From contig NZ_CP089974.1 in NCBI RefSeq assembly GCF_030177935.1, positions 1,984,001 through 2,048,000 of the forward strand: a DNA stretch of 64,000 bases, given 5' to 3'. Positions 1-12,000 of the stretch are shown here, piece after piece; within the stretch, counting starts at the first letter, position 1, and every line of letters begins with the position of its first letter. This DNA comes from Moraxella haemolytica. GTDB taxonomy: Bacteria > Pseudomonadota > Gammaproteobacteria > Pseudomonadales > Moraxellaceae. Position numbers and translations under genes: made by a program. The notes under the pieces were generated by a model. It saw only the letters and a program-made list of their open reading frames with translations, did no database searches and was not told the DNA's origin.

Positions 1-1
1 G

Positions 2-3000
2 ACCTTAGGTGACACTACCGGTCCGAAGATTGTGCGTGATGGTGACAATATCAAAGTTCAGAAGAATGGTGGTGGTGCAGCACGTATTACCAATATTGCT
101 GCTGGTGAACAAGACGGTGATGCGGTTAACTTTAAGCAAGTGAAGGACGGAATTGCTGGTATTACCACTAAAGGTCTTAAGTTTGCAGGCGATATTAACG
201 GTGAAGTCCATCGTGAATTAGGTCAGGCGCTGACGATTACCGGTGGTGTAACCCAAGAGGGGAATCTGACTGACAGTAATATCGGTGTAGTGAAAAATCC
301 TAATAATCAGGGATTGATTGTAAAACTTGCCAAGAATCTTCAAAACCTAGATTCAGTAGCGACAAACACACTGACAACCACTGGAGCTGCGACTATTGGT
401 GGTGGTTTGACAGTGACCGGTGATACATCGCTTCAAAAAGTGGATGTTACTGGTGCGTTGGATGTGACTGGTAAAACAACGGTTACACAATTAGAAGCAA
501 GCGGCGAAGTGACGCTTAAAGATGCGTTAATCGTTGAGGGTCAAGCACAGCTTAAAGATACCTTGGTTGTTACCAAAGAAGCAACCTTTAATGGTGCAGT
601 TACGGCAAATCAAGGTTTGACTGTTGCTCAGGGTAACTTGGAAGTAACCAATGGCAATACTACGCTTAAGACTTTGACTGTTAATGAAACGCTAGCTGTT
701 AAGCAAAAAGCAACCTTTGAACAAGGTCTGGATGTGACTGCCGGTAAAACCAATTTGAACGGTGGTTTGACAGTAACCGGCGGCAAAACTGAGTTGCAAC
801 AAGGTTTGGAAGTAACCGGTGACACAAAAGTTGCTAACCTAACAGCAACCGGTAATACATTGCTTCAAAAAGTGGATGTTGCTGGTGCGTTGGATGTGAC
901 TGGTAAAACAACGGTTACACAATTAGAAGCAAGCGGCGAAGTGACGCTTAAAGATGCGTTAATCGTTGAGGGTCAAGCACAGCTTAAAGATACCTTGGTT
1001 GTTGATAAGCAGGCGACCTTTAAACAAGGTGTGACCTTAGGTGACACTACCGGTCCGAAGATTGTGCGTGATGGTGACAATATCAAAGTTCAGAAGAATG
1101 GTGGTGGTGCAGCACGTATTACCAATATTGCTGCTGGTGAACAAGACGGTGATGCGGTTAACTTTAAGCAAGTGAAGGACGGAATTGCTGGTATTACCAC
1201 TAAAGGTCTTAAGTTTGCAGGCGATATTAACGGTGAAGTCCATCGTGAATTAGGTCAGGCGCTGACGATTACCGGTGGTGTAACCCAAGAGGGGAATCTG
1301 ACTGACAGTAATATCGGTGTAGTGAAAAATCCTAATAATCAGGGATTGATTGTAAAACTTGCCAAGAATCTTCAAAACCTAGATTCAGTAGCGACAAACA
1401 CACTGACAACCACTGGAGCTGCGACTATTGGTGGTGGTTTGACAGTGACCGGTGATACATCGCTTCAAAAAGTGGATGTTACTGGTGCGTTGGATGTGAC
1501 TGGTAAAACAACGGTTACACAATTAGAAGCAAGCGGCGAAGTGACGCTTAAAGATGCGTTAATCGTTGAGGGTCAAGCACAGCTTAAAGATACCTTGGTT
1601 GTTACCAAAGAAGCAACCTTTAATGGTGCAGTTACGGCAAATCAAGGTTTGACTGTTGCTCAGGGTAACTTGGAAGTAACCAATGGCAATACTACGCTTA
1701 AGACTTTGACTGTTAATGAAACGCTAGCTGTTAAGCAAAAAGCAACCTTTGAACAAGGTCTGGATGTGACTGCCGGTAAAACCAATTTGAACGGTGGTTT
1801 GACAGTAACCGGCGGCAAAACTGAGTTGCAACAAGGTTTGGAAGTAACCGGTGACACAAAAGTTGCTAACCTAACAGCAACCGGTAATACATTGCTTCAA
1901 AAAGTGGATGTTGCTGGTGCGTTGGATGTGACTGGTAAAACAACGGTTACACAATTAGAAGCAAGCGGCGAAGTGACGCTTAAAGATGCGTTAATCGTTG
2001 AGGGTCAAGCACAGCTTAAAGATACCTTGGTTGTTGATAAGCAGGCGACCTTTAAACAAGGTGTGACCTTAGGTGACACTACCGGTCCGAAGATTGTGCG
2101 TGATGGTGACAATATCAAAGTTCAGAAGAATGGTGGTGGTGCAGCACGTATTACCAATATTGCTGCTGGTGAACAAGACGGTGATGCGGTTAACTTTAAG
2201 CAAGTGAAGGACGGAATTGCTGGTATTACCACTAAAGGTCTTAAGTTTGCAGGCGATATTAACGGTGAAGTCCATCGTGAATTAGGTCAGGCGCTGACGA
2301 TTACCGGTGGTGTAACCCAAGAGGGGAATCTGACTGACAGTAATATCGGTGTAGTGAAAAATCCTAATAATCAGGGATTGATTGTAAAACTTGCCAAGAA
2401 TCTTCAAAACCTAGATTCAGTAGCGACAAACACACTGACAACCACTGGAGCTGCGACTATTGGTGGTGGTTTGACAGTGACCGGTGATACATCGCTTCAA
2501 AAAGTGGATGTTACTGGTGCGTTGGATGTGACTGGTAAAACAACGGTTACACAATTAGAAGCAAGCGGCGAAGTGACGCTTAAAGATGCGTTAATCGTTG
2601 AGGGTCAAGCACAGCTTAAAGATACCTTGGTTGTTACCAAAGAAGCAACCTTTAATGGTGCAGTTACGGCAAATCAAGGTTTGACTGTTGCTCAGGGTAA
2701 CTTGGAAGTAACCAATGGCAATACTACGCTTAAGACTTTGACTGTTAATGAAACGCTAGCTGTTAAGCAAAAAGCAACCTTTGAACAAGGTCTGGATGTG
2801 ACTGCCGGTAAAACCAATTTGAACGGTGGTTTGACAGTAACCGGCGGCAAAACTGAGTTGCAACAAGGTTTGGAAGTAACCGGTGACACAAAAGTTGCTA
2901 ACCTAACAGCAACCGGTAATACATTGCTTCAAAAAGTGGATGTTGCTGGTGCGTTGGATGTGACTGGTAAAACAACGGTTACACAATTAGAAGCAAGCGG

Positions 3001-6000
3001 CGAAGTGACGCTTAAAGATGCGTTAATCGTTGAGGGTCAAGCACAGCTTAAAGATACCTTGGTTGTTGATAAGCAGGCGACCTTTAAACAAGGTGTGACC
3101 TTAGGTGACACTACCGGTCCGAAGATTGTGCGTGATGGTGACAATATCAAAGTTCAGAAGAATGGTGGTGGTGCAGCACGTATTACCAATATTGCTGCTG
3201 GTGAACAAGACGGTGATGCGGTTAACTTTAAGCAAGTGAAGGACGGAATTGCTGGTATTACCACTAAAGGTCTTAAGTTTGCAGGCGATATTAACGGTGA
3301 AGTCCATCGTGAATTAGGTCAGGCGCTGACGATTACCGGTGGTGTAACCCAAGAGGGGAATCTGACTGACAGTAATATCGGTGTAGTGAAAAATCCTAAT
3401 AATCAGGGATTGATTGTAAAACTTGCCAAGAATCTTCAAAACCTAGATTCAGTAGCGACAAACACACTGACAACCACTGGAGCTGCGACTATTGGTGGTG
3501 GTTTGACAGTGACCGGTAATACATTGCTTCAAAAAGTGGATGTTACTGGTGCGTTGGATGTGACTGGTAAAACAACGGTTACACAATTAGAAGCAAGCGG
3601 CGAAGTGACGCTTAAAGATGCGTTAATCGTTGAGGGTCAAGCACAGCTTAAAGATACCTTGGTTGTTACCAAAGAAGCAACCTTTAATGGTGCAGTTACG
3701 GCAAATCAAGGTTTGACTGTTGCTCAGGGTAACTTGGAAGTAACCAATGGCAATACTACGCTTAAGACTTTGACTGTTAATGAAACGCTAGCTGTTAAGC
3801 AAAAAGCAACCTTTGAACAAGGTCTGGATGTGACTGCCGGTAAAACCAATTTGAACGGTGGTTTGACAGTAACCGGCGGCAAAACTGAGTTGCAACAAGG
3901 TTTGGAAGTAACCGGTGACACAAAAGTTGCTAACCTAACAGCAACCGGTAATACATTGCTTCAAAAAGTGGATGTTGCTGGTGCGTTGGATGTGACTGGT
4001 AAAACAACGGTTACACAATTAGAAGCAAGCGGCGAAGTGACGCTTAAAGATGCGTTAATCGTTGAGGGTCAAGCACAGCTTAAAGATACCTTGGTTGTTG
4101 ATAAGCAGGCGACCTTTAAACAAGGTGTGACCTTAGGTGACACTACCGGTCCGAAGATTGTGCGTGATGGTGACAATATCAAAGTTCAGAAGAATGGTGG
4201 TGGTGCAGCACGTATTACCAATATTGCTGCTGGTGAACAAGACGGTGATGCGGTTAACTTTAAGCAAGTGAAGGACGGAATTGCTGGTATTACCACTAAA
4301 GGTCTTAAGTTTGCAGGCGATATTAACGGTGAAGTCCATCGTGAATTAGGTCAGGCGCTGACGATTACCGGTGGTGTAACCCAAGAGGGGAATCTGACTG
4401 ACAGTAATATCGGTGTAGTGAAAAATCCTAATAATCAGGGATTGATTGTAAAACTTGCCAAGAATCTTCAAAACCTAGATTCAGTAGCGACAAACACACT
4501 GACAACCACTGGAGCTGCGACTATTGGTGGTGGTTTGACAGTGACCGGTGATACATCGCTTCAAAAAGTGGATGTTACTGGTGCGTTGGATGTGACTGGT
4601 AAAACAACGGTTACACAATTAGAAGCAAGCGGCGAAGTGACGCTTAAAGATGCGTTAATCGTTGAGGGTCAAGCACAGCTTAAAGATACCTTGGTTGTTA
4701 CCAAAGAAGCAACCTTTAATGGTGCAGTTACGGCAAATCAAGGTTTGACTGTTGCTCAGGGTAACTTGGAAGTAACCAATGGCAATACTACGCTTAAGAC
4801 TTTGACTGTTAATGAAACGCTAGCTGTTAAGCAAAAAGCAACCTTTGAACAAGGTCTGGATGTGACTGCCGGTAAAACCAATTTGAACGGTGGTTTGACA
4901 GTAACCGGCGGCAAAACTGAGTTGCAACAAGGTTTGGAAGTAACCGGTGACACAAAAGTTGCTAACCTAACAGCAACCGGTAATACATTGCTTCAAAAAG
5001 TGGATGTTGCTGGTGCGTTGGATGTGACTGGTAAAACAACGGTTACACAATTAGAAGCAAGCGGCGAAGTGACGCTTAAAGATGCGTTAATCGTTGAGGG
5101 TCAAGCACAGCTTAAAGATACCTTGGTTGTTGATAAGCAGGCGACCTTTAAACAAGGTGTGACCTTAGGTGACACTACCGGTCCGAAGATTGTGCGTGAT
5201 GGTGACAATATCAAAGTTCAGAAGAATGGTGGTGGTGCAGCACGTATTACCAATATTGCTGCTGGTGAACAAGACGGTGATGCGGTTAACTTTAAGCAAG
5301 TGAAGGACGGAATTGCTGGTATTACCACTAAAGGTCTTAAGTTTGCAGGCGATATTAACGGTGAAGTCCATCGTGAATTAGGTCAGGCGCTGACGATTAC
5401 CGGTGGTGTAACCCAAGAGGGGAATCTGACTGACAGTAATATCGGTGTAGTGAAAAATCCTAATAATCAGGGATTGATTGTAAAACTTGCCAAGAATCTT
5501 CAAAACCTAGATTCAGTAGCGACAAACACACTGACAACCACTGGAGCTGCGACTATTGGTGGTGGTTTGACAGTGACCGGTGATACATCGCTTCAAAAAG
5601 TGGATGTTACTGGTGCGTTGGATGTGACTGGTAAAACAACGGTTACACAATTAGAAGCAAGCGGCGAAGTGACGCTTAAAGATGCGTTAATCGTTGAGGG
5701 TCAAGCACAGCTTAAAGATACCTTGGTTGTTACCAAAGAAGCAACCTTTAATGGTGCAGTTACGGCAAATCAAGGTTTGACTGTTGCTCAGGGTAACTTG
5801 GAAGTAACCAATGGCAATACTACGCTTAAGACTTTGACTGTTAATGAAACGCTAGCTGTTAAGCAAAAAGCAACCTTTGAACAAGGTCTGGATGTGACTG
5901 CCGGTAAAACCAATTTGAACGGTGGTTTGACAGTAACCGGCGGCAAAACTGAGTTGCAACAAGGTTTGGAAGTAACCGGTGACACAAAAGTTGCTAACCT

Positions 6001-9000
6001 AACAGCAACCGGTAATACATTGCTTCAAAAAGTGGATGTTGCTGGTGCGTTGGATGTGACTGGTAAAACAACGGTTACACAATTAGAAGCAAGCGGCGAA
6101 GTGACGCTTAAAGATGCGTTAATCGTTGAGGGTCAAGCACAGCTTAAAGATACCTTGGTTGTTGATAAGCAGGCGACCTTTAAACAAGGTGTGACCTTAG
6201 GTGACACTACCGGTCCGAAGATTGTGCGTGATGGTGACAATATCAAAGTTCAGAAGAATGGTGGTGGTGCAGCACGTATTACCAATATTGCTGCTGGTGA
6301 ACAAGACGGTGATGCGGTTAACTTTAAGCAAGTGAAGGACGGAATTGCTGGTATTACCACTAAAGGTCTTAAGTTTGCAGGCGATATTAACGGTGAAGTC
6401 CATCGTGAATTAGGTCAGGCGCTGACGATTACCGGTGGTGTAACCCAAGAGGGGAATCTGACTGACAGTAATATCGGTGTAGTGAAAAATCCTAATAATC
6501 AGGGATTGATTGTAAAACTTGCCAAGAATCTTCAAAACCTAGATTCAGTAGCGACAAACACACTGACAACCACTGGAGCTGCGACTATTGGTGGTGGTTT
6601 GACAGTGACCGGTAATACATTGCTTCAAAAAGTGGATGTTGCTGGTGCGTTGGATGTGACTGGTAAAACAACGGTTACACAATTAGAAGCAAGCGGCGAA
6701 GTGACGCTTAAAGATGCGTTAATCGTTGAGGGTCAAGCACAGCTTAAAGATACCTTGGTTGTTGATAAGCAGGCGACCTTTAAACAAGGTGTGACCTTAG
6801 GTGACACTACCGGTCCGAAGATTGTGCGTGATGGTGACAATATCAAAGTTCAGAAGAATGGTGGTGGTGCAGCACGTATTACCAATATTGCTGCTGGTGA
6901 ACAAGACGGTGATGCGGTTAACTTTAAGCAAGTGAAGGACGGAATTGCTGGTATTACCACTAAAGGTCTTAAGTTTGCAGGCGATATTAACGGTGAAGTC
7001 CATCGTGAATTAGGTCAGGCGCTGACGATTACCGGTGGTGTAACCCAAGAGGGGAATCTGACTGACAGTAATATCGGTGTAGTGAAAAATCCTAATAATC
7101 AGGGATTGATTGTAAAACTTGCCAAGAATCTTCAAAACCTAGATTCAGTAGCGACAAACACACTGACAACCACTGGAGCTGCGACTATTGGTGGTGGTTT
7201 GACAGTGACCGGTGATACATCGCTTCAAAAAGTGGATGTTACTGGTGCGTTGGATGTGACTGGTAAAACAACGGTTACACAATTAGAAGCAAGCGGCGAA
7301 GTGACGCTTAAAGATGCGTTAATCGTTGAGGGTCAAGCACAGCTTAAAGATACCTTGGTTGTTACCAAAGAAGCAACCTTTAATGGTGCAGTTACGGCAA
7401 ATCAAGGTTTGACTGTTGCTCAGGGTAACTTGGAAGTAACCAATGGCAATACTACGCTTAAGACTTTGACTGTTAATGAAACGCTAGCTGTTAAGCAAAA
7501 AGCAACCTTTGAACAAGGTCTGGATGTGACTGCCGGTAAAACCAATTTGAACGGTGGTTTGACAGTAACCGGCGGCAAAACTGAGTTGCAACAAGGTTTG
7601 GAAGTAACCGGTGACACAAAAGTTGCTAACCTAACAGCAACCGGTAATACATTGCTTCAAAAAGTGGATGTTGCTGGTGCGTTGGATGTGACTGGTAAAA
7701 CAACGGTTACACAATTAGAAGCAAGCGGCGAAGTGACGCTTAAAGATGCGTTAATCGTTGAGGGTCAAGCACAGCTTAAAGATACCTTGGTTGTTGATAA
7801 GCAGGCGACCTTTAAACAAGGTGTGACCTTAGGTGACACTACCGGTCCGAAGATTGTGCGTGATGGTGACAATATCAAAGTTCAGAAGAATGGTGGTGGT
7901 GCAGCACGTATTACCAATATTGCTGCTGGTGAACAAGACGGTGATGCGGTTAACTTTAAGCAAGTGAAGGACGGAATTGCTGGTATTACCACTAAAGGTC
8001 TTAAGTTTGCAGGCGATATTAACGGTGAAGTCCATCGTGAATTAGGTCAGGCGCTGACGATTACCGGTGGTGTAACCCAAGAGGGGAATCTGACTGACAG
8101 TAATATCGGTGTAGTGAAAAATCCTAATAATCAGGGATTGATTGTAAAACTTGCCAAGAATCTTCAAAACCTAGATTCAGTAGCGACAAACACACTGACA
8201 ACCACTGGAGCTGCGACTATTGGTGGTGGTTTGACAGTGACCGGTGATACATCGCTTCAAAAAGTGGATGTTACTGGTGCGTTGGATGTGACTGGTAAAA
8301 CAACGGTTACACAATTAGAAGCAAGCGGCGAAGTGACGCTTAAAGATGCGTTAATCGTTGAGGGTCAAGCACAGCTTAAAGATACCTTGGTTGTTACCAA
8401 AGAAGCAACCTTTAATGGTGCAGTTACGGCAAATCAAGGTTTGACTGTTGCTCAGGGTAACTTGGAAGTAACCAATGGCAATACTACGCTTAAGACTTTG
8501 ACTGTTAATGAAACGCTAGCTGTTAAGCAAAAAGCAACCTTTGAACAAGGTCTGGATGTGACTGCCGGTAAAACCAATTTGAACGGTGGTTTGACAGTAA
8601 CCGGCGGCAAAACTGAGTTGCAACAAGGTTTGGAAGTAACCGGTGACACAAAAGTTGCTAACCTAACAGCAACCGGTAATACATTGCTTCAAAAAGTGGA
8701 TGTTGCTGGTGCGTTGGATGTGACTGGTAAAACAACGGTTACACAATTAGAAGCAAGCGGCGAAGTGACGCTTAAAGATGCGTTAATCGTTGAGGGTCAA
8801 GCACAGCTTAAAGATACCTTGGTTGTTGATAAGCAGGCGACCTTTAAACAAGGTGTGACCTTAGGTGACACTACCGGTCCGAAGATTGTGCGTGATGGTG
8901 ACAATATCAAAGTTCAGAAGAATGGTGGTGGTGCAGCACGTATTACCAATATTGCTGCTGGTGAACAAGACGGTGATGCGGTTAACTTTAAGCAAGTGAA

Positions 9001-12000
9001 GGACGGAATTGCTGGTATTACCACTAAAGGTCTTAAGTTTGCAGGCGATATTAACGGTGAAGTCCATCGTGAATTAGGTCAGGCGCTGACGATTACCGGT
9101 GGTGTAACCCAAGAGGGGAATCTGACTGACAGTAATATCGGTGTAGTGAAAAATCCTAATAATCAGGGATTGATTGTAAAACTTGCCAAGAATCTTCAAA
9201 ACCTAGATTCAGTAGCGACAAACACACTGACAACCACTGGAGCTGCGACTATTGGTGGTGGTTTGACAGTGACCGGTAATACATTGCTTCAAAAAGTGGA
9301 TGTTGCTGGTGCGTTGGATGTGACTGGTAAAACAACGGTTACACAATTAGAAGCAAGCGGCGAAGTGACGCTTAAAGATGCGTTAATCGTTGAGGGTCAA
9401 GCACAGCTTAAAGATACCTTGGTTGTTGATAAGCAGGCGACCTTTAAACAAGGTGTGACCTTAGGTGACACTACCGGTCCGAAGATTGTGCGTGATGGTG
9501 ACAATATCAAAGTTCAGAAGAATGGTGGTGGTGCAGCACGTATTACCAATATTGCTGCTGGTGAACAAGACGGTGATGCGGTTAACTTTAAGCAAGTGAA
9601 GGACGGAATTGCTGGTATTACCACTAAAGGTCTTAAGTTTGCAGGCGATATTAACGGTGAAGTCCATCGTGAATTAGGTCAGGCGCTGACGATTACCGGT
9701 GGTGTAACCCAAGAGGGGAATCTGACTGACAGTAATATCGGTGTAGTGAAAAATCCTAATAATCAGGGATTGATTGTAAAACTTGCCAAGAATCTTCAAA
9801 ACCTAGATTCAGTAGCGACAAACACACTGACAACCACTGGAGCTGCGACTATTGGTGGTGGTTTGACAGTGACCGGTGATACATCGCTTCAAAAAGTGGA
9901 TGTTACTGGTGCGTTGGATGTGACTGGTAAAACAACGGTTACACAATTAGAAGCAAGCGGCGAAGTGACGCTTAAAGATGCGTTAATCGTTGAGGGTCAA
10001 GCACAGCTTAAAGATACCTTGGTTGTTACCAAAGAAGCAACCTTTAATGGTGCAGTTACGGCAAATCAAGGTTTGACTGTTGCTCAGGGTAACTTGGAAG
10101 TAACCAATGGCAATACTACGCTTAAGACTTTGACTGTTAATGAAACGCTAGCTGTTAAGCAAAAAGCAACCTTTGAACAAGGTCTGGATGTGACTGCCGG
10201 TAAAACCAATTTGAACGGTGGTTTGACAGTAACCGGCGGCAAAACTGAGTTGCAACAAGGTTTGGAAGTAACCGGTGACACAAAAGTTGCTAACCTAACA
10301 GCAACCGGTAATACATTGCTTCAAAAAGTGGATGTTGCTGGTGCGTTGGATGTGACTGGTAAAACAACGGTTACACAATTAGAAGCAAGCGGCGAAGTGA
10401 CGCTTAAAGATGCGTTAATCGTTGAGGGTCAAGCACAGCTTAAAGATACCTTGGTTGTTGATAAGCAGGCGACCTTTAAACAAGGTGTGACCTTAGGTGA
10501 CACTACCGGTCCGAAGATTGTGCGTGATGGTGACAATATCAAAGTTCAGAAGAATGGTGGTGGTGCAGCACGTATTACCAATATTGCTGCTGGTGAACAA
10601 GACGGTGATGCGGTTAACTTTAAGCAAGTGAAGGACGGAATTGCTGGTATTACCACTAAAGGTCTTAAGTTTGCAGGCGATATTAACGGTGAAGTCCATC
10701 GTGAATTAGGTCAGGCGCTGACGATTACCGGTGGTGTAACCCAAGAGGGGAATCTGACTGACAGTAATATCGGTGTAGTGAAAAATCCTAATAATCAGGG
10801 ATTGATTGTAAAACTTGCCAAGAATCTTCAAAACCTAGATTCAGTAGCGACAAACACACTGACAACCACTGGAGCTGCGACTATTGGTGGTGGTTTGACA
10901 GTGAAAAAAGCAACCATGTTATTAGGTGGATTAACCACCGTTGGGAACAATGTCACCATTGGTGATAGTTTTACTATAGGTAATAGTCTTGTCTCTGGTG
11001 ATGCAGGTGTTCAAGGTGATTTGTATGTCTCTGGTGATACCAATCTTAAAGACACCACTGTTGATGGCAAGCTGAAAGTAACCAAAGGTATGGATGTAAA
11101 AGGTAAATCAACCTTTGATGCGATAGAGATCCCAAGTTCAAAAGAGAATCAACCGCCACTGTTGCTTGACAATACAGGTATTAGTGGTTTGCCAGGTAAT
11201 ATCGCAGCGACTGCTGATAATACACTGTCATCAGATATTGATGCCAAATTAGATATTTCTAAACCAACAGATGATCCAGCAGAAAGAGCAAAAAGATTGT
11301 CTCGTGCAGCAACCATAGCTGATGTGTTGTCGGTGGGCTTTAACCTAAAAAACAATGGTGCATCAAGAGACTTTATTCGTGGTTTTGATACAGTTGACTT
11401 TATCGATGGTAAGGCAACTACTGCAGTTGTCACTCGTGAGGGTAACAGCAAAACAAGCAAAGTGACCTTTAATGTCAATGTTGATAATGACACCATTAAG
11501 CTGATTGACGGCAATAAGATTGCTGCTAACACCACCGATTTGATGGTAAGCAATAGCGGTCGATTAGATATTCCAATGGTATCTTTCGATGCGATAGACA
11601 ATGCTAAGAAACTGATGACCGCCAGAGATATTGCCTATGCGATTAATCAATCCGGTTTCCAAGTCATCTCCGGTCAAACCGGACTTGGTACTAATTCTGG
11701 TGCATCCGAAGAAGTGGTGAGAGCTGGTGATTTGATTAAGCTGATTGCCGGTGACAACTTGGATATTAAACAAGAAGGTACAACCTTTACCTTCTCTCTT
11801 AAAAAGACATTAACGCTTAAAGATGATAAGGGTGATGTGACCACACTCTCCCCTGCAGGTGTTAAGACACAGGGTAATGGCGGTGGTAGTACTCTGGGCA
11901 ACGGCGGTGGTAGTAATGTCGGTGGCAATGGCGGTAATGTCGGTAACGGCAATGGTGCTGGCGGCGGTGCAGTCGGTAATGGCGGCGGTGAGAGCACAGT

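Larger units (their letters stand above)
5..10903 (+). repeat. Tandem array of 1032-bp (344-codon) stalk repeats
   Basis: Units start at 5, 1037, 2069, 3101, 4133, 5165, 6197, 6797, 7829, 8861, 9461 and 10493. Nine are 1032 bp and two (6197, 8861) are 600 bp; the last is partial and diverges after about 10903. The copies look identical at DNA level, including silent sites, apart from one short internal difference, which implies very recent expansion or strong gene conversion. Both unit lengths are multiples of three. Confidence 0.97.

Noticed and set aside
5-10699. Repeated minus-strand ORFs of 65-68 codons in the adhesin array
   Set aside because: They recur once per repeat as mirror frames of the adhesin; no ribosome sites or family features.
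5-10903. Adhesin repeat array as a possible CRISPR or satellite
   Set aside because: The units are 1032 bp, fully coding, in frame and without spacers.
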